64,000 nucleotides of DNA from a bacterium. Its GTDB lineage: Bacteria > Hinthialibacterota > Hinthialibacteria > OLB16. The notes below the pieces were generated by a model. The model made no database searches and had not been told where the DNA came from. It saw only the letters and a list, made by a program, of their open reading frames with translations. The translations under genes and the position numbers were made by a program. The stretch is from the NCBI GenBank assembly GCA_022072055.1, contig JAJVIK010000007.1:248001-312000 (forward strand). The letters run 5' to 3'. Of this stretch, positions 8,634 to 18,304 are shown in pieces. Position 1 is the stretch's first letter, and every line of letters begins with the position of its first letter.

Positions 8634-10525
8634 GGACCATCCCAATCCTCGGGCGCCGCGAGAGCGGAGAGCCTCAAGGCCCGATTGTGGGCATCGACCT
8701 CGGAACCACTAATTCGCTGGTGGCGGTGGCGCGGAACACGCGCCCGGAAATCCTCCCGGACGAGCTCGGCCGACGGCTGGTCCCATCGGTGGTGTCGCTG
8801 GATGAAAACGGCCGTTTCCTGGTGGGGCATGAGGCGCGAAATCGGCTCGAATCCCACCCGCTCGACACGGTGTATTCGATTAAGCGCTTCATGGGGCGCG
8901 GGGTGAAGGACCTGGCCGCGATGAAGTCGCTGGTCCCGTTCGATTTCAACACCGATGAGAGTGACATCGTTCGGGTTCGATTGGGCGGCAGGTATTACTC
9001 GGCCCCCGAACTCTCCGCCAAGATTCTTGGGAAGCTCAAGGCCCAAGCGGAGCGCGCGTTGGGCGAGCCGGCGCGCGCGGCGGTCATTACCGTCCCAGCC
9101 TATTTCAACGATAGCCAACGCCAGGCCACCAAGGACGCGGGGATGCTCGCCGGGCTGGATGTGCGCCGGGTCCTGAACGAGCCGACCGCCGCCTCGCTGG
9201 CCTATGGACTGCATGAAAAGAAGAATGGCCTGGTCGCGGTCTATGATCTGGGCGGCGGGACTTTCGACTTTTCGATCCTTAAACTGGAGGACGGCATCTT
9301 CCAGGTGCTGGCGACGCACGGCGACACTCACCTCGGGGGGGATGACTTCGACCGAGCCATCGCCCACCGGGTTCTGGCCGACCACCACCAGGCCACCGGG
9401 CTGGCGGTGGAGGACCCCGCCACGCTCCAGGCTTTGCGCCTGGCAGCTGAAGAGCTGAAGCAACGTTTGACCGACTCGGAGCGCGCGGAGCTGGAGTTCA
9501 CCCACCCGGGGATTCGGTACCGGCGAACCTGGACGCGGGTGGAGCTTGAGGAGTTGATCGGTCCCTTTGTGGCCAGGAGCCTGGCTTGTTGTGGGGAAGC
9601 CCTCCGGGATGCCGGACTCGCGGCGGGTCGGATTGACGAGGTGGTGTTGGTGGGGGGGTCGACACGGGTTCCGATGGTTCGCCGCGAAGTGGAGAAGCTC
9701 TTCGGGAGGAAGCCTCACAGCGAGCTCAACCCGGAGGAGGTGGTGGCCCTCGGGGCGGCGGTTCAGGCCTCGATCTTGAGCGGGCAAAGCCGCGACATGT
9801 TGCTTCTGGATGTCACTCCGCTCTCGCTTGGAATCGAAACCTACGGCGGGGTGGTGGCCAAGATCATCCCTCGCAACACCACCATCCCCACCAGCGCGAC
9901 CGAGATGTTCACCACCTATGTGGATGGTCAGACTTCGGTGGACCTGCATGTGGTCCAGGGAGAGCGGGAGATGGTCTCGGACTGCCGGAGCCTGGCGCGC
10001 TTTCAGCTCAAGGGAGTCCCGCCGATGCCGGCGGGCGCGCCCAAGGTCGCGGTGACCTTCATGCTGGACGCCGATGGGATTTTGCGAGTGGAGGCGCGCG
10101 ACGAACGTTCCGGCAAGGAGCAGTTCATTGAGGTTCGACCCTCGTATGGCCTCACGGACGGCGAGGTCGAGCGGATGCTCAAGGAGTCGTTCGAGCATGG
10201 CGGCGAGGACCTTGAAAAGCGCTTGTTGATCGAGGCGCGGGTGGAGGCGGAGCGTGTGATCCGCGCGGCGGATAAATCGCTCGCGGACTCCGCCGAGCTG
10301 CTTGAGCCGGGTGAGGAGGAGCGCATCCGCGCGGCCATTGAGGAGCTGCGACGGGCGGTGGCGGGCGAAAACAGGGACAGGATCAGCGAATCTCAGACTG
10401 CGCTCGACACGGCGAGCCGCCCCTTCGCGGAACGTCAGATGAACGCCGCCCTGCGCGGCATGGTGCGAGGGAAGGGACTGGAGGCGGCGGTGGAGAAGGC
10501 GGGGGCGTGGGGGAAGAACGGGTAG
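8630..10525 (+). CDS. hscA: HscA, Hsp70-class chaperone of Fe-S assembly
   Basis: Hsp70 chaperone, 631 aa, that releases the cluster from IscU with HscB. The nucleotide-binding domain opens with VGIDLGTTNSLVAV and has YDLGGGTFDFSIL and VVLVGGSTRVPMV. The substrate-binding domain begins at DVTPLSLGIETYGG. Its length and early start of the substrate domain fit HscA better than DnaK, and the four-base overlap with hscB plus the LPPIK motif in IscU support this role. It ends the operon. A truncated gene abuts its stop codon on the other strand. Confidence 0.95.
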   Translation: MRTIPILGRRESGEPQGPIVGIDLGTTNSLVAVARNTRPEILPDELGRRLVPSVVSLDENGRFLVGHEARNRLESHPLDTVYSIKRFMGRGVKDLAAMKSLVPFDFNTDESDIVRVRLGGRYYSAPELSAKILGKLKAQAERALGEPARAAVITVPAYFNDSQRQATKDAGMLAGLDVRRVLNEPTAASLAYGLHEKKNGLVAVYDLGGGTFDFSILKLEDGIFQVLATHGDTHLGGDDFDRAIAHRVLADHHQATGLAVEDPATLQALRLAAEELKQRLTDSERAELEFTHPGIRYRRTWTRVELEELIGPFVARSLACCGEALRDAGLAAGRIDEVVLVGGSTRVPMVRREVEKLFGRKPHSELNPEEVVALGAAVQASILSGQSRDMLLLDVTPLSLGIETYGGVVAKIIPRNTTIPTSATEMFTTYVDGQTSVDLHVVQGEREMVSDCRSLARFQLKGVPPMPAGAPKVAVTFMLDADGILRVEARDERSGKEQFIEVRPSYGLTDGEVERMLKESFEHGGEDLEKRLLIEARVEAERVIRAADKSLADSAELLEPGEEERIRAAIEELRRAVAGENRDRISESQTALDTASRPFAERQMNAALRGMVRGKGLEAAVEKAGAWGKNG

Positions 10526-10750
10526 TCACCCCATCCGAGAGACGGCGCCGGAGCTCGCGCGGGCGATATTTGTCAATTTGATCTCAGTCTCCTGCGAGGT
10601 TCCAGAGGCCTGGCTGCCTTCGATGATGTTCTGCTTTCCGGAGCGGGCGGCCTGGATCATCCGGTCGCGGGTCCGGTCCCGTTTGTCGAAGAACCGGTTG
10701 CAGAAATAGACCGGATTCTCTTCAATAGCTGAATTGGCCCTTTGAGTCAT
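10526..10750 (-). pseudogene. Truncated four-helix-bundle protein (23S rRNA-intervening-sequence family)
   Basis: The frame reads VYFCNRFFDKRDRTRDRM, then a helix AARSGKQNIIEGSQASG and TEIKLTNIARAS, which is the diagnostic core of the small four-helix-bundle (S23/IVP) proteins of about 120 residues. After IARAS the family continues with a leucine-rich helix (LEELL...), but here the sequence switches to eight unrelated residues and stops. The TGA directly abuts the hscA stop. Only about the first half of the protein is present. I take the start as ATG 10750. It is a remnant left by a deletion or rearrangement, not a working gene. Confidence 0.8.
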
Positions 10751-10856
10751 TTGGGTCCTTTTCGTCCTTCCCCCCGCAAATCCCCCCCACCTCTTCGTTA
10801 CCCCATCAGCGGCAGTCCTCTCGACTGCCCACGATGGACGAAAAGGAGGTTCGATC

Positions 10857-11621
10857 ATGCGAGGAGACCGTTTCACCCTAGGAATCATCCTGGCCCTTCT
10901 GTGCGGGGGTCAATCCGTGTTCTCCGAAAAGGCCCCCAGCCCGGTCTTTTCGGCCCAAGTCTCACCCGACCGACCGGCGGAGGTTCGTCTGGAAGGTCCG
11001 GCGGGCCAGGTTGTGGAGGACGCCACCGGAGGGCGACTCCACCGGAGGGTCGAGGTAGGCGACCAAACCCGAGATGAGGAGGTCGAATATCGGAGGAATA
11101 GGCGCGCGCACGGCGAGCGGATCGACTGGCGCTCTCATGCCCAAGGGGCCATGCCCCCGGGGTTCGGATTCCCGGAACCACCCCCGCTCCCCCCTCTGCC
11201 CGCGCTCCCTCCTCTGCCCCACCACCCCTATCCGCACCCCTTCATGATCCAGATTCCGGTCTATCCGGACCTCTACCCCTATCCCCCGCGGCCACTGTCC
11301 AAGCCGAAGAAGTCGCATCGCGCCCCCGCGGTTGGGGAATCCACCGGCGAAGGCGAAATCGAAACCCACAGGGATCCCTCGGGAGCCACGGATGAGGTCC
11401 GTTGGCGCTCTCACGGCGACTCCAAGACCCACATCCGCGAATACCGCCCACCGGTTCCGTATCCGTTCCCCTCGGTCGGTGAGGCGGATCAGGTCTCTTC
11501 GAGCACCTCCGAGGGCAAGGTGAGGTACCATCGGCGCCCGGATGGCACAGCGCATGGGATGACCTGGAGTTCCAGCACCAGCAGCTCCTCCAGCACGACT
11601 TGGCCGCCGAGGACAAAATAA
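10857..11621 (+). CDS. Secreted proline-rich protein of unknown function
   Basis: I do not recognise a family. The 254-aa product begins with a signal peptide (LGIILALLCGGQSVFS, cleavage near residue 23) after an AGGAGG ribosome site. The mature part has two charged segments, EIETHRDPSGATDEVRW and KVRYHRRPDGTAHGMTW, which look like copies of a short repeat with core R-(R/D)-P-(D/S)-G-x-(A/T)-(D/H). They are separated by a proline/tyrosine-rich stretch (PLPPLPALPPLPHHPYPHP) and end in a Ser/Thr run. It precedes the anti-sigma-like and sigma genes on the same strand and may be co-transcribed or be a target of that pair. Confidence 0.75.
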   Translation: MRGDRFTLGIILALLCGGQSVFSEKAPSPVFSAQVSPDRPAEVRLEGPAGQVVEDATGGRLHRRVEVGDQTRDEEVEYRRNRRAHGERIDWRSHAQGAMPPGFGFPEPPPLPPLPALPPLPHHPYPHPFMIQIPVYPDLYPYPPRPLSKPKKSHRAPAVGESTGEGEIETHRDPSGATDEVRWRSHGDSKTHIREYRPPVPYPFPSVGEADQVSSSTSEGKVRYHRRPDGTAHGMTWSSSTSSSSSTTWPPRTK

Positions 11622-11671
11622 CACTTGAAACCTGCGGCGAGGACAATACTCTAGGGGGCGAGGGTCGGAAA

Positions 11672-12613
11672 ATGTCCAGAACAACCGATGAAGACCTGGA
11701 GGCTGTCATCCGGTCACTTCTACCCGAGGTCGCCGGAAGACAGCCTTCCGAGGCGACCAGCGAGCCGCCCTCGGAGGATGAACTCTTCGATCTGGCCGAG
11801 GGAAGGCTCTCGGCCACCGAGCGTGAGGAGCTGATCGAGCGCCTGGTGGAGCACCCCGAGGCGCAACCCTTGCTGGCCGATATCCTTGCCGGGCTGGAGA
11901 CTCAAAGCATGGAAACCTCCCAACAACCCTCGAGCGGCGGGCTGCTCCGGCAGCTCCGCTCGATGCTCTCCCCAAGCGTGCTGATCCCAGCCACGGTCCT
12001 CAGCCTGTTCCTGGTCGTGGTTCTTCCGGCGGCGCTGATCAAGCTCCAGGGCGGGACTTCCTCCACCCGCGCCCTGGATGACCCTGAGGAGGTTTTCGGA
12101 GAGGAGAGTGAGGAATCGCCCGGGATCCCTTCCGCGACTGGAGAGGCGGCGTCCGGTGTCCCCGCGCTTCCCCCAGTGGACCCCTCGGCTTCGGTCATTC
12201 TCGAAGCCTCCCCGGCTGTGTTGTTGGAGACAGCCGCGGAAATGGAAGAGCAGCTCACTGAGCTCAAACAGGCAGGGGATTCCGGCGCGGGTTTCCTCTC
12301 ACGGTGGGAGAGCGCGGAGTCACCCGGCGGCAATCGGATCCTTCCCCCTCGACCAGGGTTGCAGGCGGATTGGCCGACCTGCTATGAGCTGATCCGCGAG
12401 GTTTACCTGCGCGCGATGGAGGGCGAACCCAGCGCGGAGGGCTATCTGGGCCTGGCGCGCGCGGAGCTTGCCCTCGGATTGATCCCGGAGGCGCGCGAGC
12501 ACCTCGAGCTGGCGGTCGGTCTCGACCCGTCGAACACTCAAGCGGCGCGGCTGCTGGAGATCCTGAGCGGCGGCGAAGGGTCCTCCGAGGAACCGGATTC
12601 GCCCAAGGAATGA
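11672..12613 (+). CDS. Membrane anti-sigma-like protein with TPR
   Basis: A 313-aa single-span membrane protein. Residues 36-72 (ELFDLAEGRLSATEREELIERL) match the helical shape of anti-sigma N-termini (L-x-EGRLS-x-E-RE), but the zinc HxxxCxxC is absent. A transmembrane helix follows at about 102-122, then an acidic/proline linker. Near the C-terminus is a TPR-like unit (EGYLGLARAELALGLIPEAREHL). It lies 15 bases upstream of a sigma-factor-like gene and is likely its regulator; that is an inference from position and shape. The start ATG 11672 is weakly supported. Confidence 0.7.
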   Translation: MSRTTDEDLEAVIRSLLPEVAGRQPSEATSEPPSEDELFDLAEGRLSATEREELIERLVEHPEAQPLLADILAGLETQSMETSQQPSSGGLLRQLRSMLSPSVLIPATVLSLFLVVVLPAALIKLQGGTSSTRALDDPEEVFGEESEESPGIPSATGEAASGVPALPPVDPSASVILEASPAVLLETAAEMEEQLTELKQAGDSGAGFLSRWESAESPGGNRILPPRPGLQADWPTCYELIREVYLRAMEGEPSAEGYLGLARAELALGLIPEAREHLELAVGLDPSNTQAARLLEILSGGEGSSEEPDSPKE

Positions 12614-12628
12614 TGGTGGAGGAGAGCG

Positions 12629-13867
12629 TTGGCGGATGACGCGCTGAGAAGGCTGCGGCGGGGCGATCCCACGACCCTTGAGGAGTTTCGGGCGCTCCAC
12701 GCCGGCGCGCTCCGCTCGGCCTTTGAGCGGGGAACCTCCGAGACCGCTCTCGGGGCCTGGGGGTGGGAGCGTTTCGCGGATTGCTGCCTCCTAACAGTCG
12801 CGCGCCGCGTGTCCACCCGGGAGCAACTCGCTCATCGTCTCCCGGCCCTTCTCGCCCATTCCGATCTTCATCTCGCGCTCGGACTCCAGGAACTGGACCC
12901 GGCTGCGCTGGAGCGGGGGCTTATCCGCTTCAAAGAGAGCCTTCATTCCCAGTGGAGCGAGGCCTCGCGGGTCTTCCACGGCTTTACGCTCTCCGAACCG
13001 GAATATGGCGAAAAAGCCCTTGCCTGCTCCGCTCGCACCGCGCTGGCGATGGGGCACGCCCTCGACCTGGTCCTCGAAAAACGGTTGCGTCTCCCCGATT
13101 TCTATCTCGCCGCCGCCGCCCTTTCACGCAACCGAGCGACCGCCGAGAACGCCAAGACCGAATTCACACGCCTCTATTACGCCCCGGTGATCCTCCCCTA
13201 CGCTCGGAAGCAGTGGTCCAGCGCCGGGATGACCGAGGATAAGGCTCAGGACCTGTTTTTCTGTGTCCTTTACGAACACACCCCGAGCGACAAGACCGGG
13301 AATCCTTCAGCCTCCGGCGAGAGGCGCGCCCCACTGCTCGCCGAATACCGCGGAGAAGGGCCCCTTGCGGGGTGGCTCACGCTCACCTTTGGAAACATGG
13401 TCCGGGATTCGCTACGCACCGCGCGCGAGCATGCCAGCCTGGATGAGGAGCGCGAGTCCGAGGATGGGAATACGGCTCGCCCCAAGTACGAGCCGACGGT
13501 CCCCGCGGCGCAAGCGGAGAATCTGGACCGAGGTCCCTGCATGGAGATGCTGCGAGGCGGCGCTTCCCTGGGCTGGAAATCCCTCAAACCCCGCGAGCAA
13601 TTGGTCCTCATTCTCCAAACCCTTCACCAAGTCCCCCCCTCGGTGATCGCCCGACGAATCTTCAATGTCCACGAGGGGACCATCACCAAATACACCACCA
13701 ACGGGATCGAGAAGATCAAGGAGGCAATCCTATCGTTCGCCAGGCAACATGGCGGGATGAACCAAGGGGAGATCGAGGATTGCTTTCGGTACGCGCGCGC
13801 GGCCTTTCCGGAAGCGCGCGATCTCGCGGGCGGCATGGTTCTCCGCGCCGCCCGAGGGGATTCCTGA
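12629..13867 (+). CDS. Sigma-70-family RNA polymerase sigma factor with a long N-terminal extension
   Basis: A 412-aa protein, twice the length of an ordinary ECF sigma. Residues about 178-285 look like region 2 (FTRLYYAPVILPYARKQ, then KAQDLFFCVLYE, then GPLAGWLTLTFGNMVRDSLR). Residues about 318-370 look like region 4 (LKPREQLVLILQTLHQ and a recognition-helix-like GTITKYTTNGIEKIKEAI). The first 175 residues have no family I recognise. The start is TTG 12629, chosen because GGAGGAG lies eight bases before it and the upstream gene ends 15 bases away. The pairing with the upstream membrane protein suggests a surface-signal sigma/anti-sigma unit. Confidence 0.75.
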   Translation: MADDALRRLRRGDPTTLEEFRALHAGALRSAFERGTSETALGAWGWERFADCCLLTVARRVSTREQLAHRLPALLAHSDLHLALGLQELDPAALERGLIRFKESLHSQWSEASRVFHGFTLSEPEYGEKALACSARTALAMGHALDLVLEKRLRLPDFYLAAAALSRNRATAENAKTEFTRLYYAPVILPYARKQWSSAGMTEDKAQDLFFCVLYEHTPSDKTGNPSASGERRAPLLAEYRGEGPLAGWLTLTFGNMVRDSLRTAREHASLDEERESEDGNTARPKYEPTVPAAQAENLDRGPCMEMLRGGASLGWKSLKPREQLVLILQTLHQVPPSVIARRIFNVHEGTITKYTTNGIEKIKEAILSFARQHGGMNQGEIEDCFRYARAAFPEARDLAGGMVLRAARGDS

Positions 13868-13879
13868 GAGACGGAGGGG

Positions 13880-16762
13880 CTACGCTCCGGATCCGACTCC
13901 GCGCACGGTCTCCACCCAGTGAACCGCGCGAATCCCGGTGGCGTCCGCGAGCTGGTGACGGCAGCTGAAACCACAGGCGACCACGGTGGTTTCCGAATCG
14001 GTCTTCCTGACCGCGGGAAAGAGCCGATCCTCGCCGATCTTCAAGGAAAGATCGTGATGCTCCTTCTCGTATCCGAATGACCCCGCCATTCCGCAACACC
14101 CGGAGTCCACCTCCGTCACGGAAAGCCCATCCACCCGCGCTAGAAGCGATTTCATCGCGGTCGTTCCGAAGAGGGCCTTTTGATGGCAGTGGCCGTGGAT
14201 GAGGATCTTTCTCGCGGGTGAGTTGAACTTAGTCCGGATGTTCCCATGGGCCAGTTCCTCGGCGAGAAACACATCAATCATCTTGATCCCATTTCGCGCC
14301 CGCGCGGCGAGGTCCTCATCCTCGATCAGGTCGGGAAGGTCATCCACGAGAGCGGAGGCGCAGCTCGGCTCGCAAACGACCACGGGAACCCCGGCGCACA
14401 GGTGAACATCCAGGGCGCGGAGGGTGTTCGTCCCCTCGTGTTTGGCCTCGCGCAGCAGCCCATGCGAGATGCGCGGCCGCTGACAACACCCCGCGCGGGC
14501 GAGGAGAACCTCGTAGCCGCAGGATTCCAGGAGTTCCACCGCCGCGCGCCCGATGTTCGGTTCGAAGTAGTTCAGATAAGTGTCATCGAAAAGGACCACG
14601 CGGCGTTTCCCGTTACCCGAACCGTGATGGGAGGATCGGAAGGATTTGTGGAACGGGCGCGCGGAGTAGCGAGGGAGGGTCCGACGGCTGTCGAACCCGA
14701 TCCAGGACTCGAGCATCCCCTTGAACAGGGAGGTCTCTTGAAGCCAATTCACAAACGGCGCGAGCAAGCCGGAGGAGATTGGGGCCATGTCGGCGGACGC
14801 GGCCACCATCCGCTCGCGCATGGAGAGGCCGTGGTGGTCATGATAGTGTTGAAGGAATTCGCTCTTGAGCTTGGCCATGTCCACGTTGCTCGGGCATTCG
14901 GATTTACAGCCCTTGCAGGACAGGCACAGGTCGAGCGTCTCATGCAGGCGCCCACTGGTCATCCCCGCCTCGCCGAGTTGCCCGGTCATGGCCAGGCGCA
15001 GCGCGTTTGCGCGCCCGCGGGTGGAGTGCTCCTCATCGCCCGTGGCGCGGTAACTGGGGCACATGGTTCCGGCGAGACGGTTCCGGCAGGCGCCGACCCC
15101 GGTGCACATCTCCACCGAGGCGGAAAAGCTCGCATCCTCGCGATACTTGTAGACTGTCGGGAACGGCTCGAGGCGATACTCGGTCCCATAGCGCAGGTTC
15201 CGGTCCATGGGACCGGCGTCGATAATCTTCCCCGGATTCATCAGCCCCTTGGGGTCAAAGAGATGTTTGATTTCCTTGAATGCGGCGTAGATTCGAGGCC
15301 CATAGAACTCCTCCATATAGGGGCTGCGATTCATGCCGTCGCCATGCTCGCCGCAGAAAGCGCCGCCATACTCCTTGACCATCTCAAACGCGCGCCGCGA
15401 GATGGTCTTCATGAACTCGATGTCCTGACGGGTCCGCAGATCGAGGATCGGGCGAACATGGATGAGTCCCACGCTGGCGTGGGCGTACATGGCCACGGGG
15501 ACATCCAGACCGGCGCAGAACTTGAGGACTCGGTCGATGTATTCGGCGAGATGGGGGAGCGGAATTGCGGAGTCCTCGATGAACGGGATCGGTTTCCGGT
15601 CCCCCTTGATGCCGAGCATGAGTCCCAGGCCGTTCTTGCGCACGGTCATGATCCGGCCCTTCCCGGCGGGGTCATTGCGGACCGGATAGGTGTAACCGAC
15701 CCCGCGCGCCGCGAGGTCCGCGATCAGTTTTTCGGTCCGCGAGTTGGCCTGCTCCTGGGTGTCGCCATAGAACTCGACAAAGAGGACCGCCGCCGGATGC
15801 CCCTCGACAAAGTCACAGAGCGGGGCGATGGACAGGTTTTCCCGGGCCATGTCGAGCACAGTCTTGTCGAGGATTTCAACCATCGATGGCCCGTGCGCCA
15901 CAATCGATTCCACCGCGCGGATGGCCGCGAGAAGCTCCTCGAAATGGACCACCACCACCGAGGTGGCGTTGGGAAGAGGCTCGAGGTTGACCTTGGCCTC
16001 CAGGATGGTCGCCAGAGTCCCTTCGCTCCCGACCACGAGCTTGGAGAGGTTCCAACGCTCGGTCTTGGTGAATTCATCCAGGTTGTAGCCCATCACCCGG
16101 CGCATGACCTTGGGATAGCGGGCCTCAATCTCCTCGCGATTCGAGTCAACCACTTCCCGGACTCGCCGATGGATCTCTCCGGCGCGAGTGGGCTCATGGG
16201 CCTGACGTGTGTATTCGTCGGGAGAAAGCGCGGAGAAGCTCATTTCGGAGCCATCGGCGAGCAAGATCCGGAGTTCGAGGACATGGTCCACGGTCTTGCC
16301 GTAAATGATGCTGCGCGTGCCGGAGCTGTTGTTGGCGATCATCCCGCCGAAGTTGGCGCGGTCGGCGGTGGCGGGGTCGGGGGCGAAATGGAGGCGATCC
16401 TTGGCGAGGATCGCGTTGAGCTCATCGCGGACCACTCCGGGCTGAACTCGCGCCCAGCGTTCCTCGACATTGACCTCGAGGACCTTGTTCAGGTGGCGCG
16501 AGAAATCAAGGACCAGCGCCGCGCCGACTGTCTGACCCGCGAGGCTGGTTCCGGCCCCTCGGGGGAGAATCGGAACCTCATGCTCATTCGCGGTCCGAAT
16601 CGCCGCGCGGACATCCTCCTCATCCAGCGGGCAGACCACGCCCACCGGCTGAATCTGGTAGATGCTCGCGTCCGTGGAATAGATCCCGCGGGTGACCTCA
16701 TCAAAGGCGATTTCGCCCCGGACGCGGGCGCGCAAGTCCCTCTCAAAGGATCCCAGGTTCAT
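13880..16762 (-). CDS. FAD-linked oxidase with Fe-S and CCG domains (GlcD/D-lactate dehydrogenase type)
   Basis: A 960-aa flavoprotein that likely oxidises a 2-hydroxyacid such as D-lactate or glycolate. It fuses three parts that are often separate. The FAD_binding_4 domain has PRGAGTSLAGQTVGAAL and the FAD-oxidase C domain follows. A ferredoxin-like part is at about 560-660, with CTGVGACRNRLAGTMCP and CLSCKGCKSECP for two clusters. A C-terminal part carries the paired cysteine CCG motifs (GCCQRP, HCHQK, SGCCGMAGSFGYE). The start ATG 16762 gives the usual N-terminus; a TTG at 16822 would add 20 residues. No good ribosome site is seen. Next to it is an aminotransferase suited to glyoxylate, which points to glycolate. 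Confidence 0.9.
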   Translation of the reverse strand: MNLGSFERDLRARVRGEIAFDEVTRGIYSTDASIYQIQPVGVVCPLDEEDVRAAIRTANEHEVPILPRGAGTSLAGQTVGAALVLDFSRHLNKVLEVNVEERWARVQPGVVRDELNAILAKDRLHFAPDPATADRANFGGMIANNSSGTRSIIYGKTVDHVLELRILLADGSEMSFSALSPDEYTRQAHEPTRAGEIHRRVREVVDSNREEIEARYPKVMRRVMGYNLDEFTKTERWNLSKLVVGSEGTLATILEAKVNLEPLPNATSVVVVHFEELLAAIRAVESIVAHGPSMVEILDKTVLDMARENLSIAPLCDFVEGHPAAVLFVEFYGDTQEQANSRTEKLIADLAARGVGYTYPVRNDPAGKGRIMTVRKNGLGLMLGIKGDRKPIPFIEDSAIPLPHLAEYIDRVLKFCAGLDVPVAMYAHASVGLIHVRPILDLRTRQDIEFMKTISRRAFEMVKEYGGAFCGEHGDGMNRSPYMEEFYGPRIYAAFKEIKHLFDPKGLMNPGKIIDAGPMDRNLRYGTEYRLEPFPTVYKYREDASFSASVEMCTGVGACRNRLAGTMCPSYRATGDEEHSTRGRANALRLAMTGQLGEAGMTSGRLHETLDLCLSCKGCKSECPSNVDMAKLKSEFLQHYHDHHGLSMRERMVAASADMAPISSGLLAPFVNWLQETSLFKGMLESWIGFDSRRTLPRYSARPFHKSFRSSHHGSGNGKRRVVLFDDTYLNYFEPNIGRAAVELLESCGYEVLLARAGCCQRPRISHGLLREAKHEGTNTLRALDVHLCAGVPVVVCEPSCASALVDDLPDLIEDEDLAARARNGIKMIDVFLAEELAHGNIRTKFNSPARKILIHGHCHQKALFGTTAMKSLLARVDGLSVTEVDSGCCGMAGSFGYEKEHHDLSLKIGEDRLFPAVRKTDSETTVVACGFSCRHQLADATGIRAVHWVETVRGVGSGA

Positions 16763-16965
16763 CGAATCGGCTCGCTTTCGGAGGGGATTATCCGAGGGCC
16801 GGATAGAGGCGACAAGTCCCAAGCGCCGCCTCGATCAGCTCACGCCGCGCCCTGATTGCCTGAACGTACCACCGGACGGTATTGTGCACATGGACTGGTC
16901 ACATCGATGGAGACCGTGATTCACTTGGACACGCATGCGACCGTGGGCCGGTAACAGAAAGAGAA

Positions 16966-18081
16966 TCATCCGCTCCGAAGCATATTCAGCGCCGCGAGGA
17001 GCATGTTCACATGGTTCGGCTCGGCGCCATGCCCCATCAGTCCGATCCGCCAGACCTTCCCCGCGAAAACCCCCAGCCCGCCTCCGATCTCGAGGTTGAA
17101 CTCCTCCAGCAGCCGCTTGCGGGTGGGGCCATCCTCCATCCCGGCGGGAACACGGACCGCGTTGAGCTGCGGCAGGCGATAGGCGGACTCGACCACGAAT
17201 TCGATTCCCATCGCCTCAAGCCCCGCGCGAAGGAGCTCATGCGCCCGGCGGTGACGCTCGAATCTGGCCTCAAGGCCCTCCTCGAGGATGATCCGAAGCG
17301 CCTCATAGAGGGCGTAGACCGAGGAGATCGGCGCGGTGTGGTGGTAGGCGCGCTCGGCCCCCCAATACTTGCGCACCATGCCCATGTCGAGATACCAACT
17401 CTGAACCTTGGTCTTGCGTTTCTCGATCACCTCCACCGCGCGAGGACTGAAGGTGACCGGCGAAAGCCCCGGCGGGGCGCTGAGACATTTTTGCGTTCCG
17501 CTGTAGAGGGCATCGATCCCCCAATCATCCACGCGAACATCGACGCCCCCGAGTGAGGTCACCGCATCCACCACGAAGAGCGCCCCCCGTTCGCGCGCGA
17601 GGTTGCCGATCTCCACGAGCGGCTGCCACACCCCCGTGGAGGTCTCGGCATGCACAATCGCCACCAGCTTGGGCGAGCAGGACTTGAGCGCCTTTTCGAC
17701 CTGAGCGGGATCGATGGGTTTGCCCCACTCTGCATCCACGCGCACAAGCCTGGCCCCACAGCGCTCGACAATATCGCACATCCGGGTTCCGAACACGCCA
17801 TTCACGCACACCAGCGCCTCATCCCCCGCTTCAAGCAGGTTCACCAGGACAGTCTCCATGCCGGCGCTCCCGGTCCCGGACACCGCGAAGGTGAGTTCGT
17901 TGCGCGTGCGGAGAATCTCTTGGAGCATCCGTTTGGTGGAGTCCATGAGCGCGAGGAACTGCGGGTCGAGGTGCCCGAGAAGCGGAGTGGCCATGGCGCG
18001 CAGCACGCGCGGGTGAACATCCGAGGGTCCGGGACCCATCAGCACGCGGGGGGTGGGTTTGAGCTCATCGGGCAAGTTCAC
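16966..18081 (-). CDS. Class V aminotransferase (serine-pyruvate/alanine-glyoxylate type)
   Basis: PLP enzyme of fold type I, 371 aa, expected to transaminate glyoxylate or pyruvate with serine or alanine. The N-terminus [14 protein letters not shown] is diagnostic for the AGXT/SPT group. The PLP aspartate is in [10 protein letters not shown] (Asp172) and the PLP lysine is Lys198 in [13 protein letters not shown]. The C-terminus [13 protein letters not shown] is also typical. I chose GTG 18081, which has AGGAG eleven bases away; the alternative TTG 18090 is only two bases from it. The upstream FAD-oxidase gene is 203 bases away on the same strand. Confidence 0.92.
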   Translation of the reverse strand: MNLPDELKPTPRVLMGPGPSDVHPRVLRAMATPLLGHLDPQFLALMDSTKRMLQEILRTRNELTFAVSGTGSAGMETVLVNLLEAGDEALVCVNGVFGTRMCDIVERCGARLVRVDAEWGKPIDPAQVEKALKSCSPKLVAIVHAETSTGVWQPLVEIGNLARERGALFVVDAVTSLGGVDVRVDDWGIDALYSGTQKCLSAPPGLSPVTFSPRAVEVIEKRKTKVQSWYLDMGMVRKYWGAERAYHHTAPISSVYALYEALRIILEEGLEARFERHRRAHELLRAGLEAMGIEFVVESAYRLPQLNAVRVPAGMEDGPTRKRLLEEFNLEIGGGLGVFAGKVWRIGLMGHGAEPNHVNMLLAALNMLRSG

Positions 18082-18202
18082 TGGAAACAAGTCTCCTCAA
18101 ATAGGGGCGTTGGGCAACGATGCGCGGATGGTAGACCAAGTCGGTCCACGCTGACCACCACGTGGTCGTTCGGCGGCTCTCCAATTGAACTGCGAGGAGG
18201 GA

Positions 18203-18208
18203 TATAAT
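18203..18208 (+). promoter_or_regulatory. Candidate -10 box upstream of the beta-helix gene
   Basis: A perfect TATAAT lies about 95 bases before the ATG. I cannot find a convincing -35 at the right distance (the best, TTGAAC at 18185, is only 12 bases away), so this is a tentative call. Confidence 0.35.
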
Positions 18209-18304
18209 TCCCGCACTTCCATGTGTCTTTTCGCCTGATGCACCCTGACTGACCCAGCGAGGCCTCCCCCCGCCCGGGGGACCAGCGGAAAGAGGCTCGC
18301 CACG

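Noticed and set aside
8579-10198. Open frame opposite hscA
   Set aside because: hscA is complete; the opposite frame is a codon-bias shadow.
14246-16855. Open frame of over 800 codons opposite the FAD oxidase
   Set aside because: It is the mirror of a clear GlcD-type gene in a GC-rich genome, has no domain and no ribosome site.
16763-16965. Operator for a GntR-type regulator between the oxidase and aminotransferase genes
   Set aside because: I looked for TGGT-N3-ACCA type palindromes; only weak half-sites are present.
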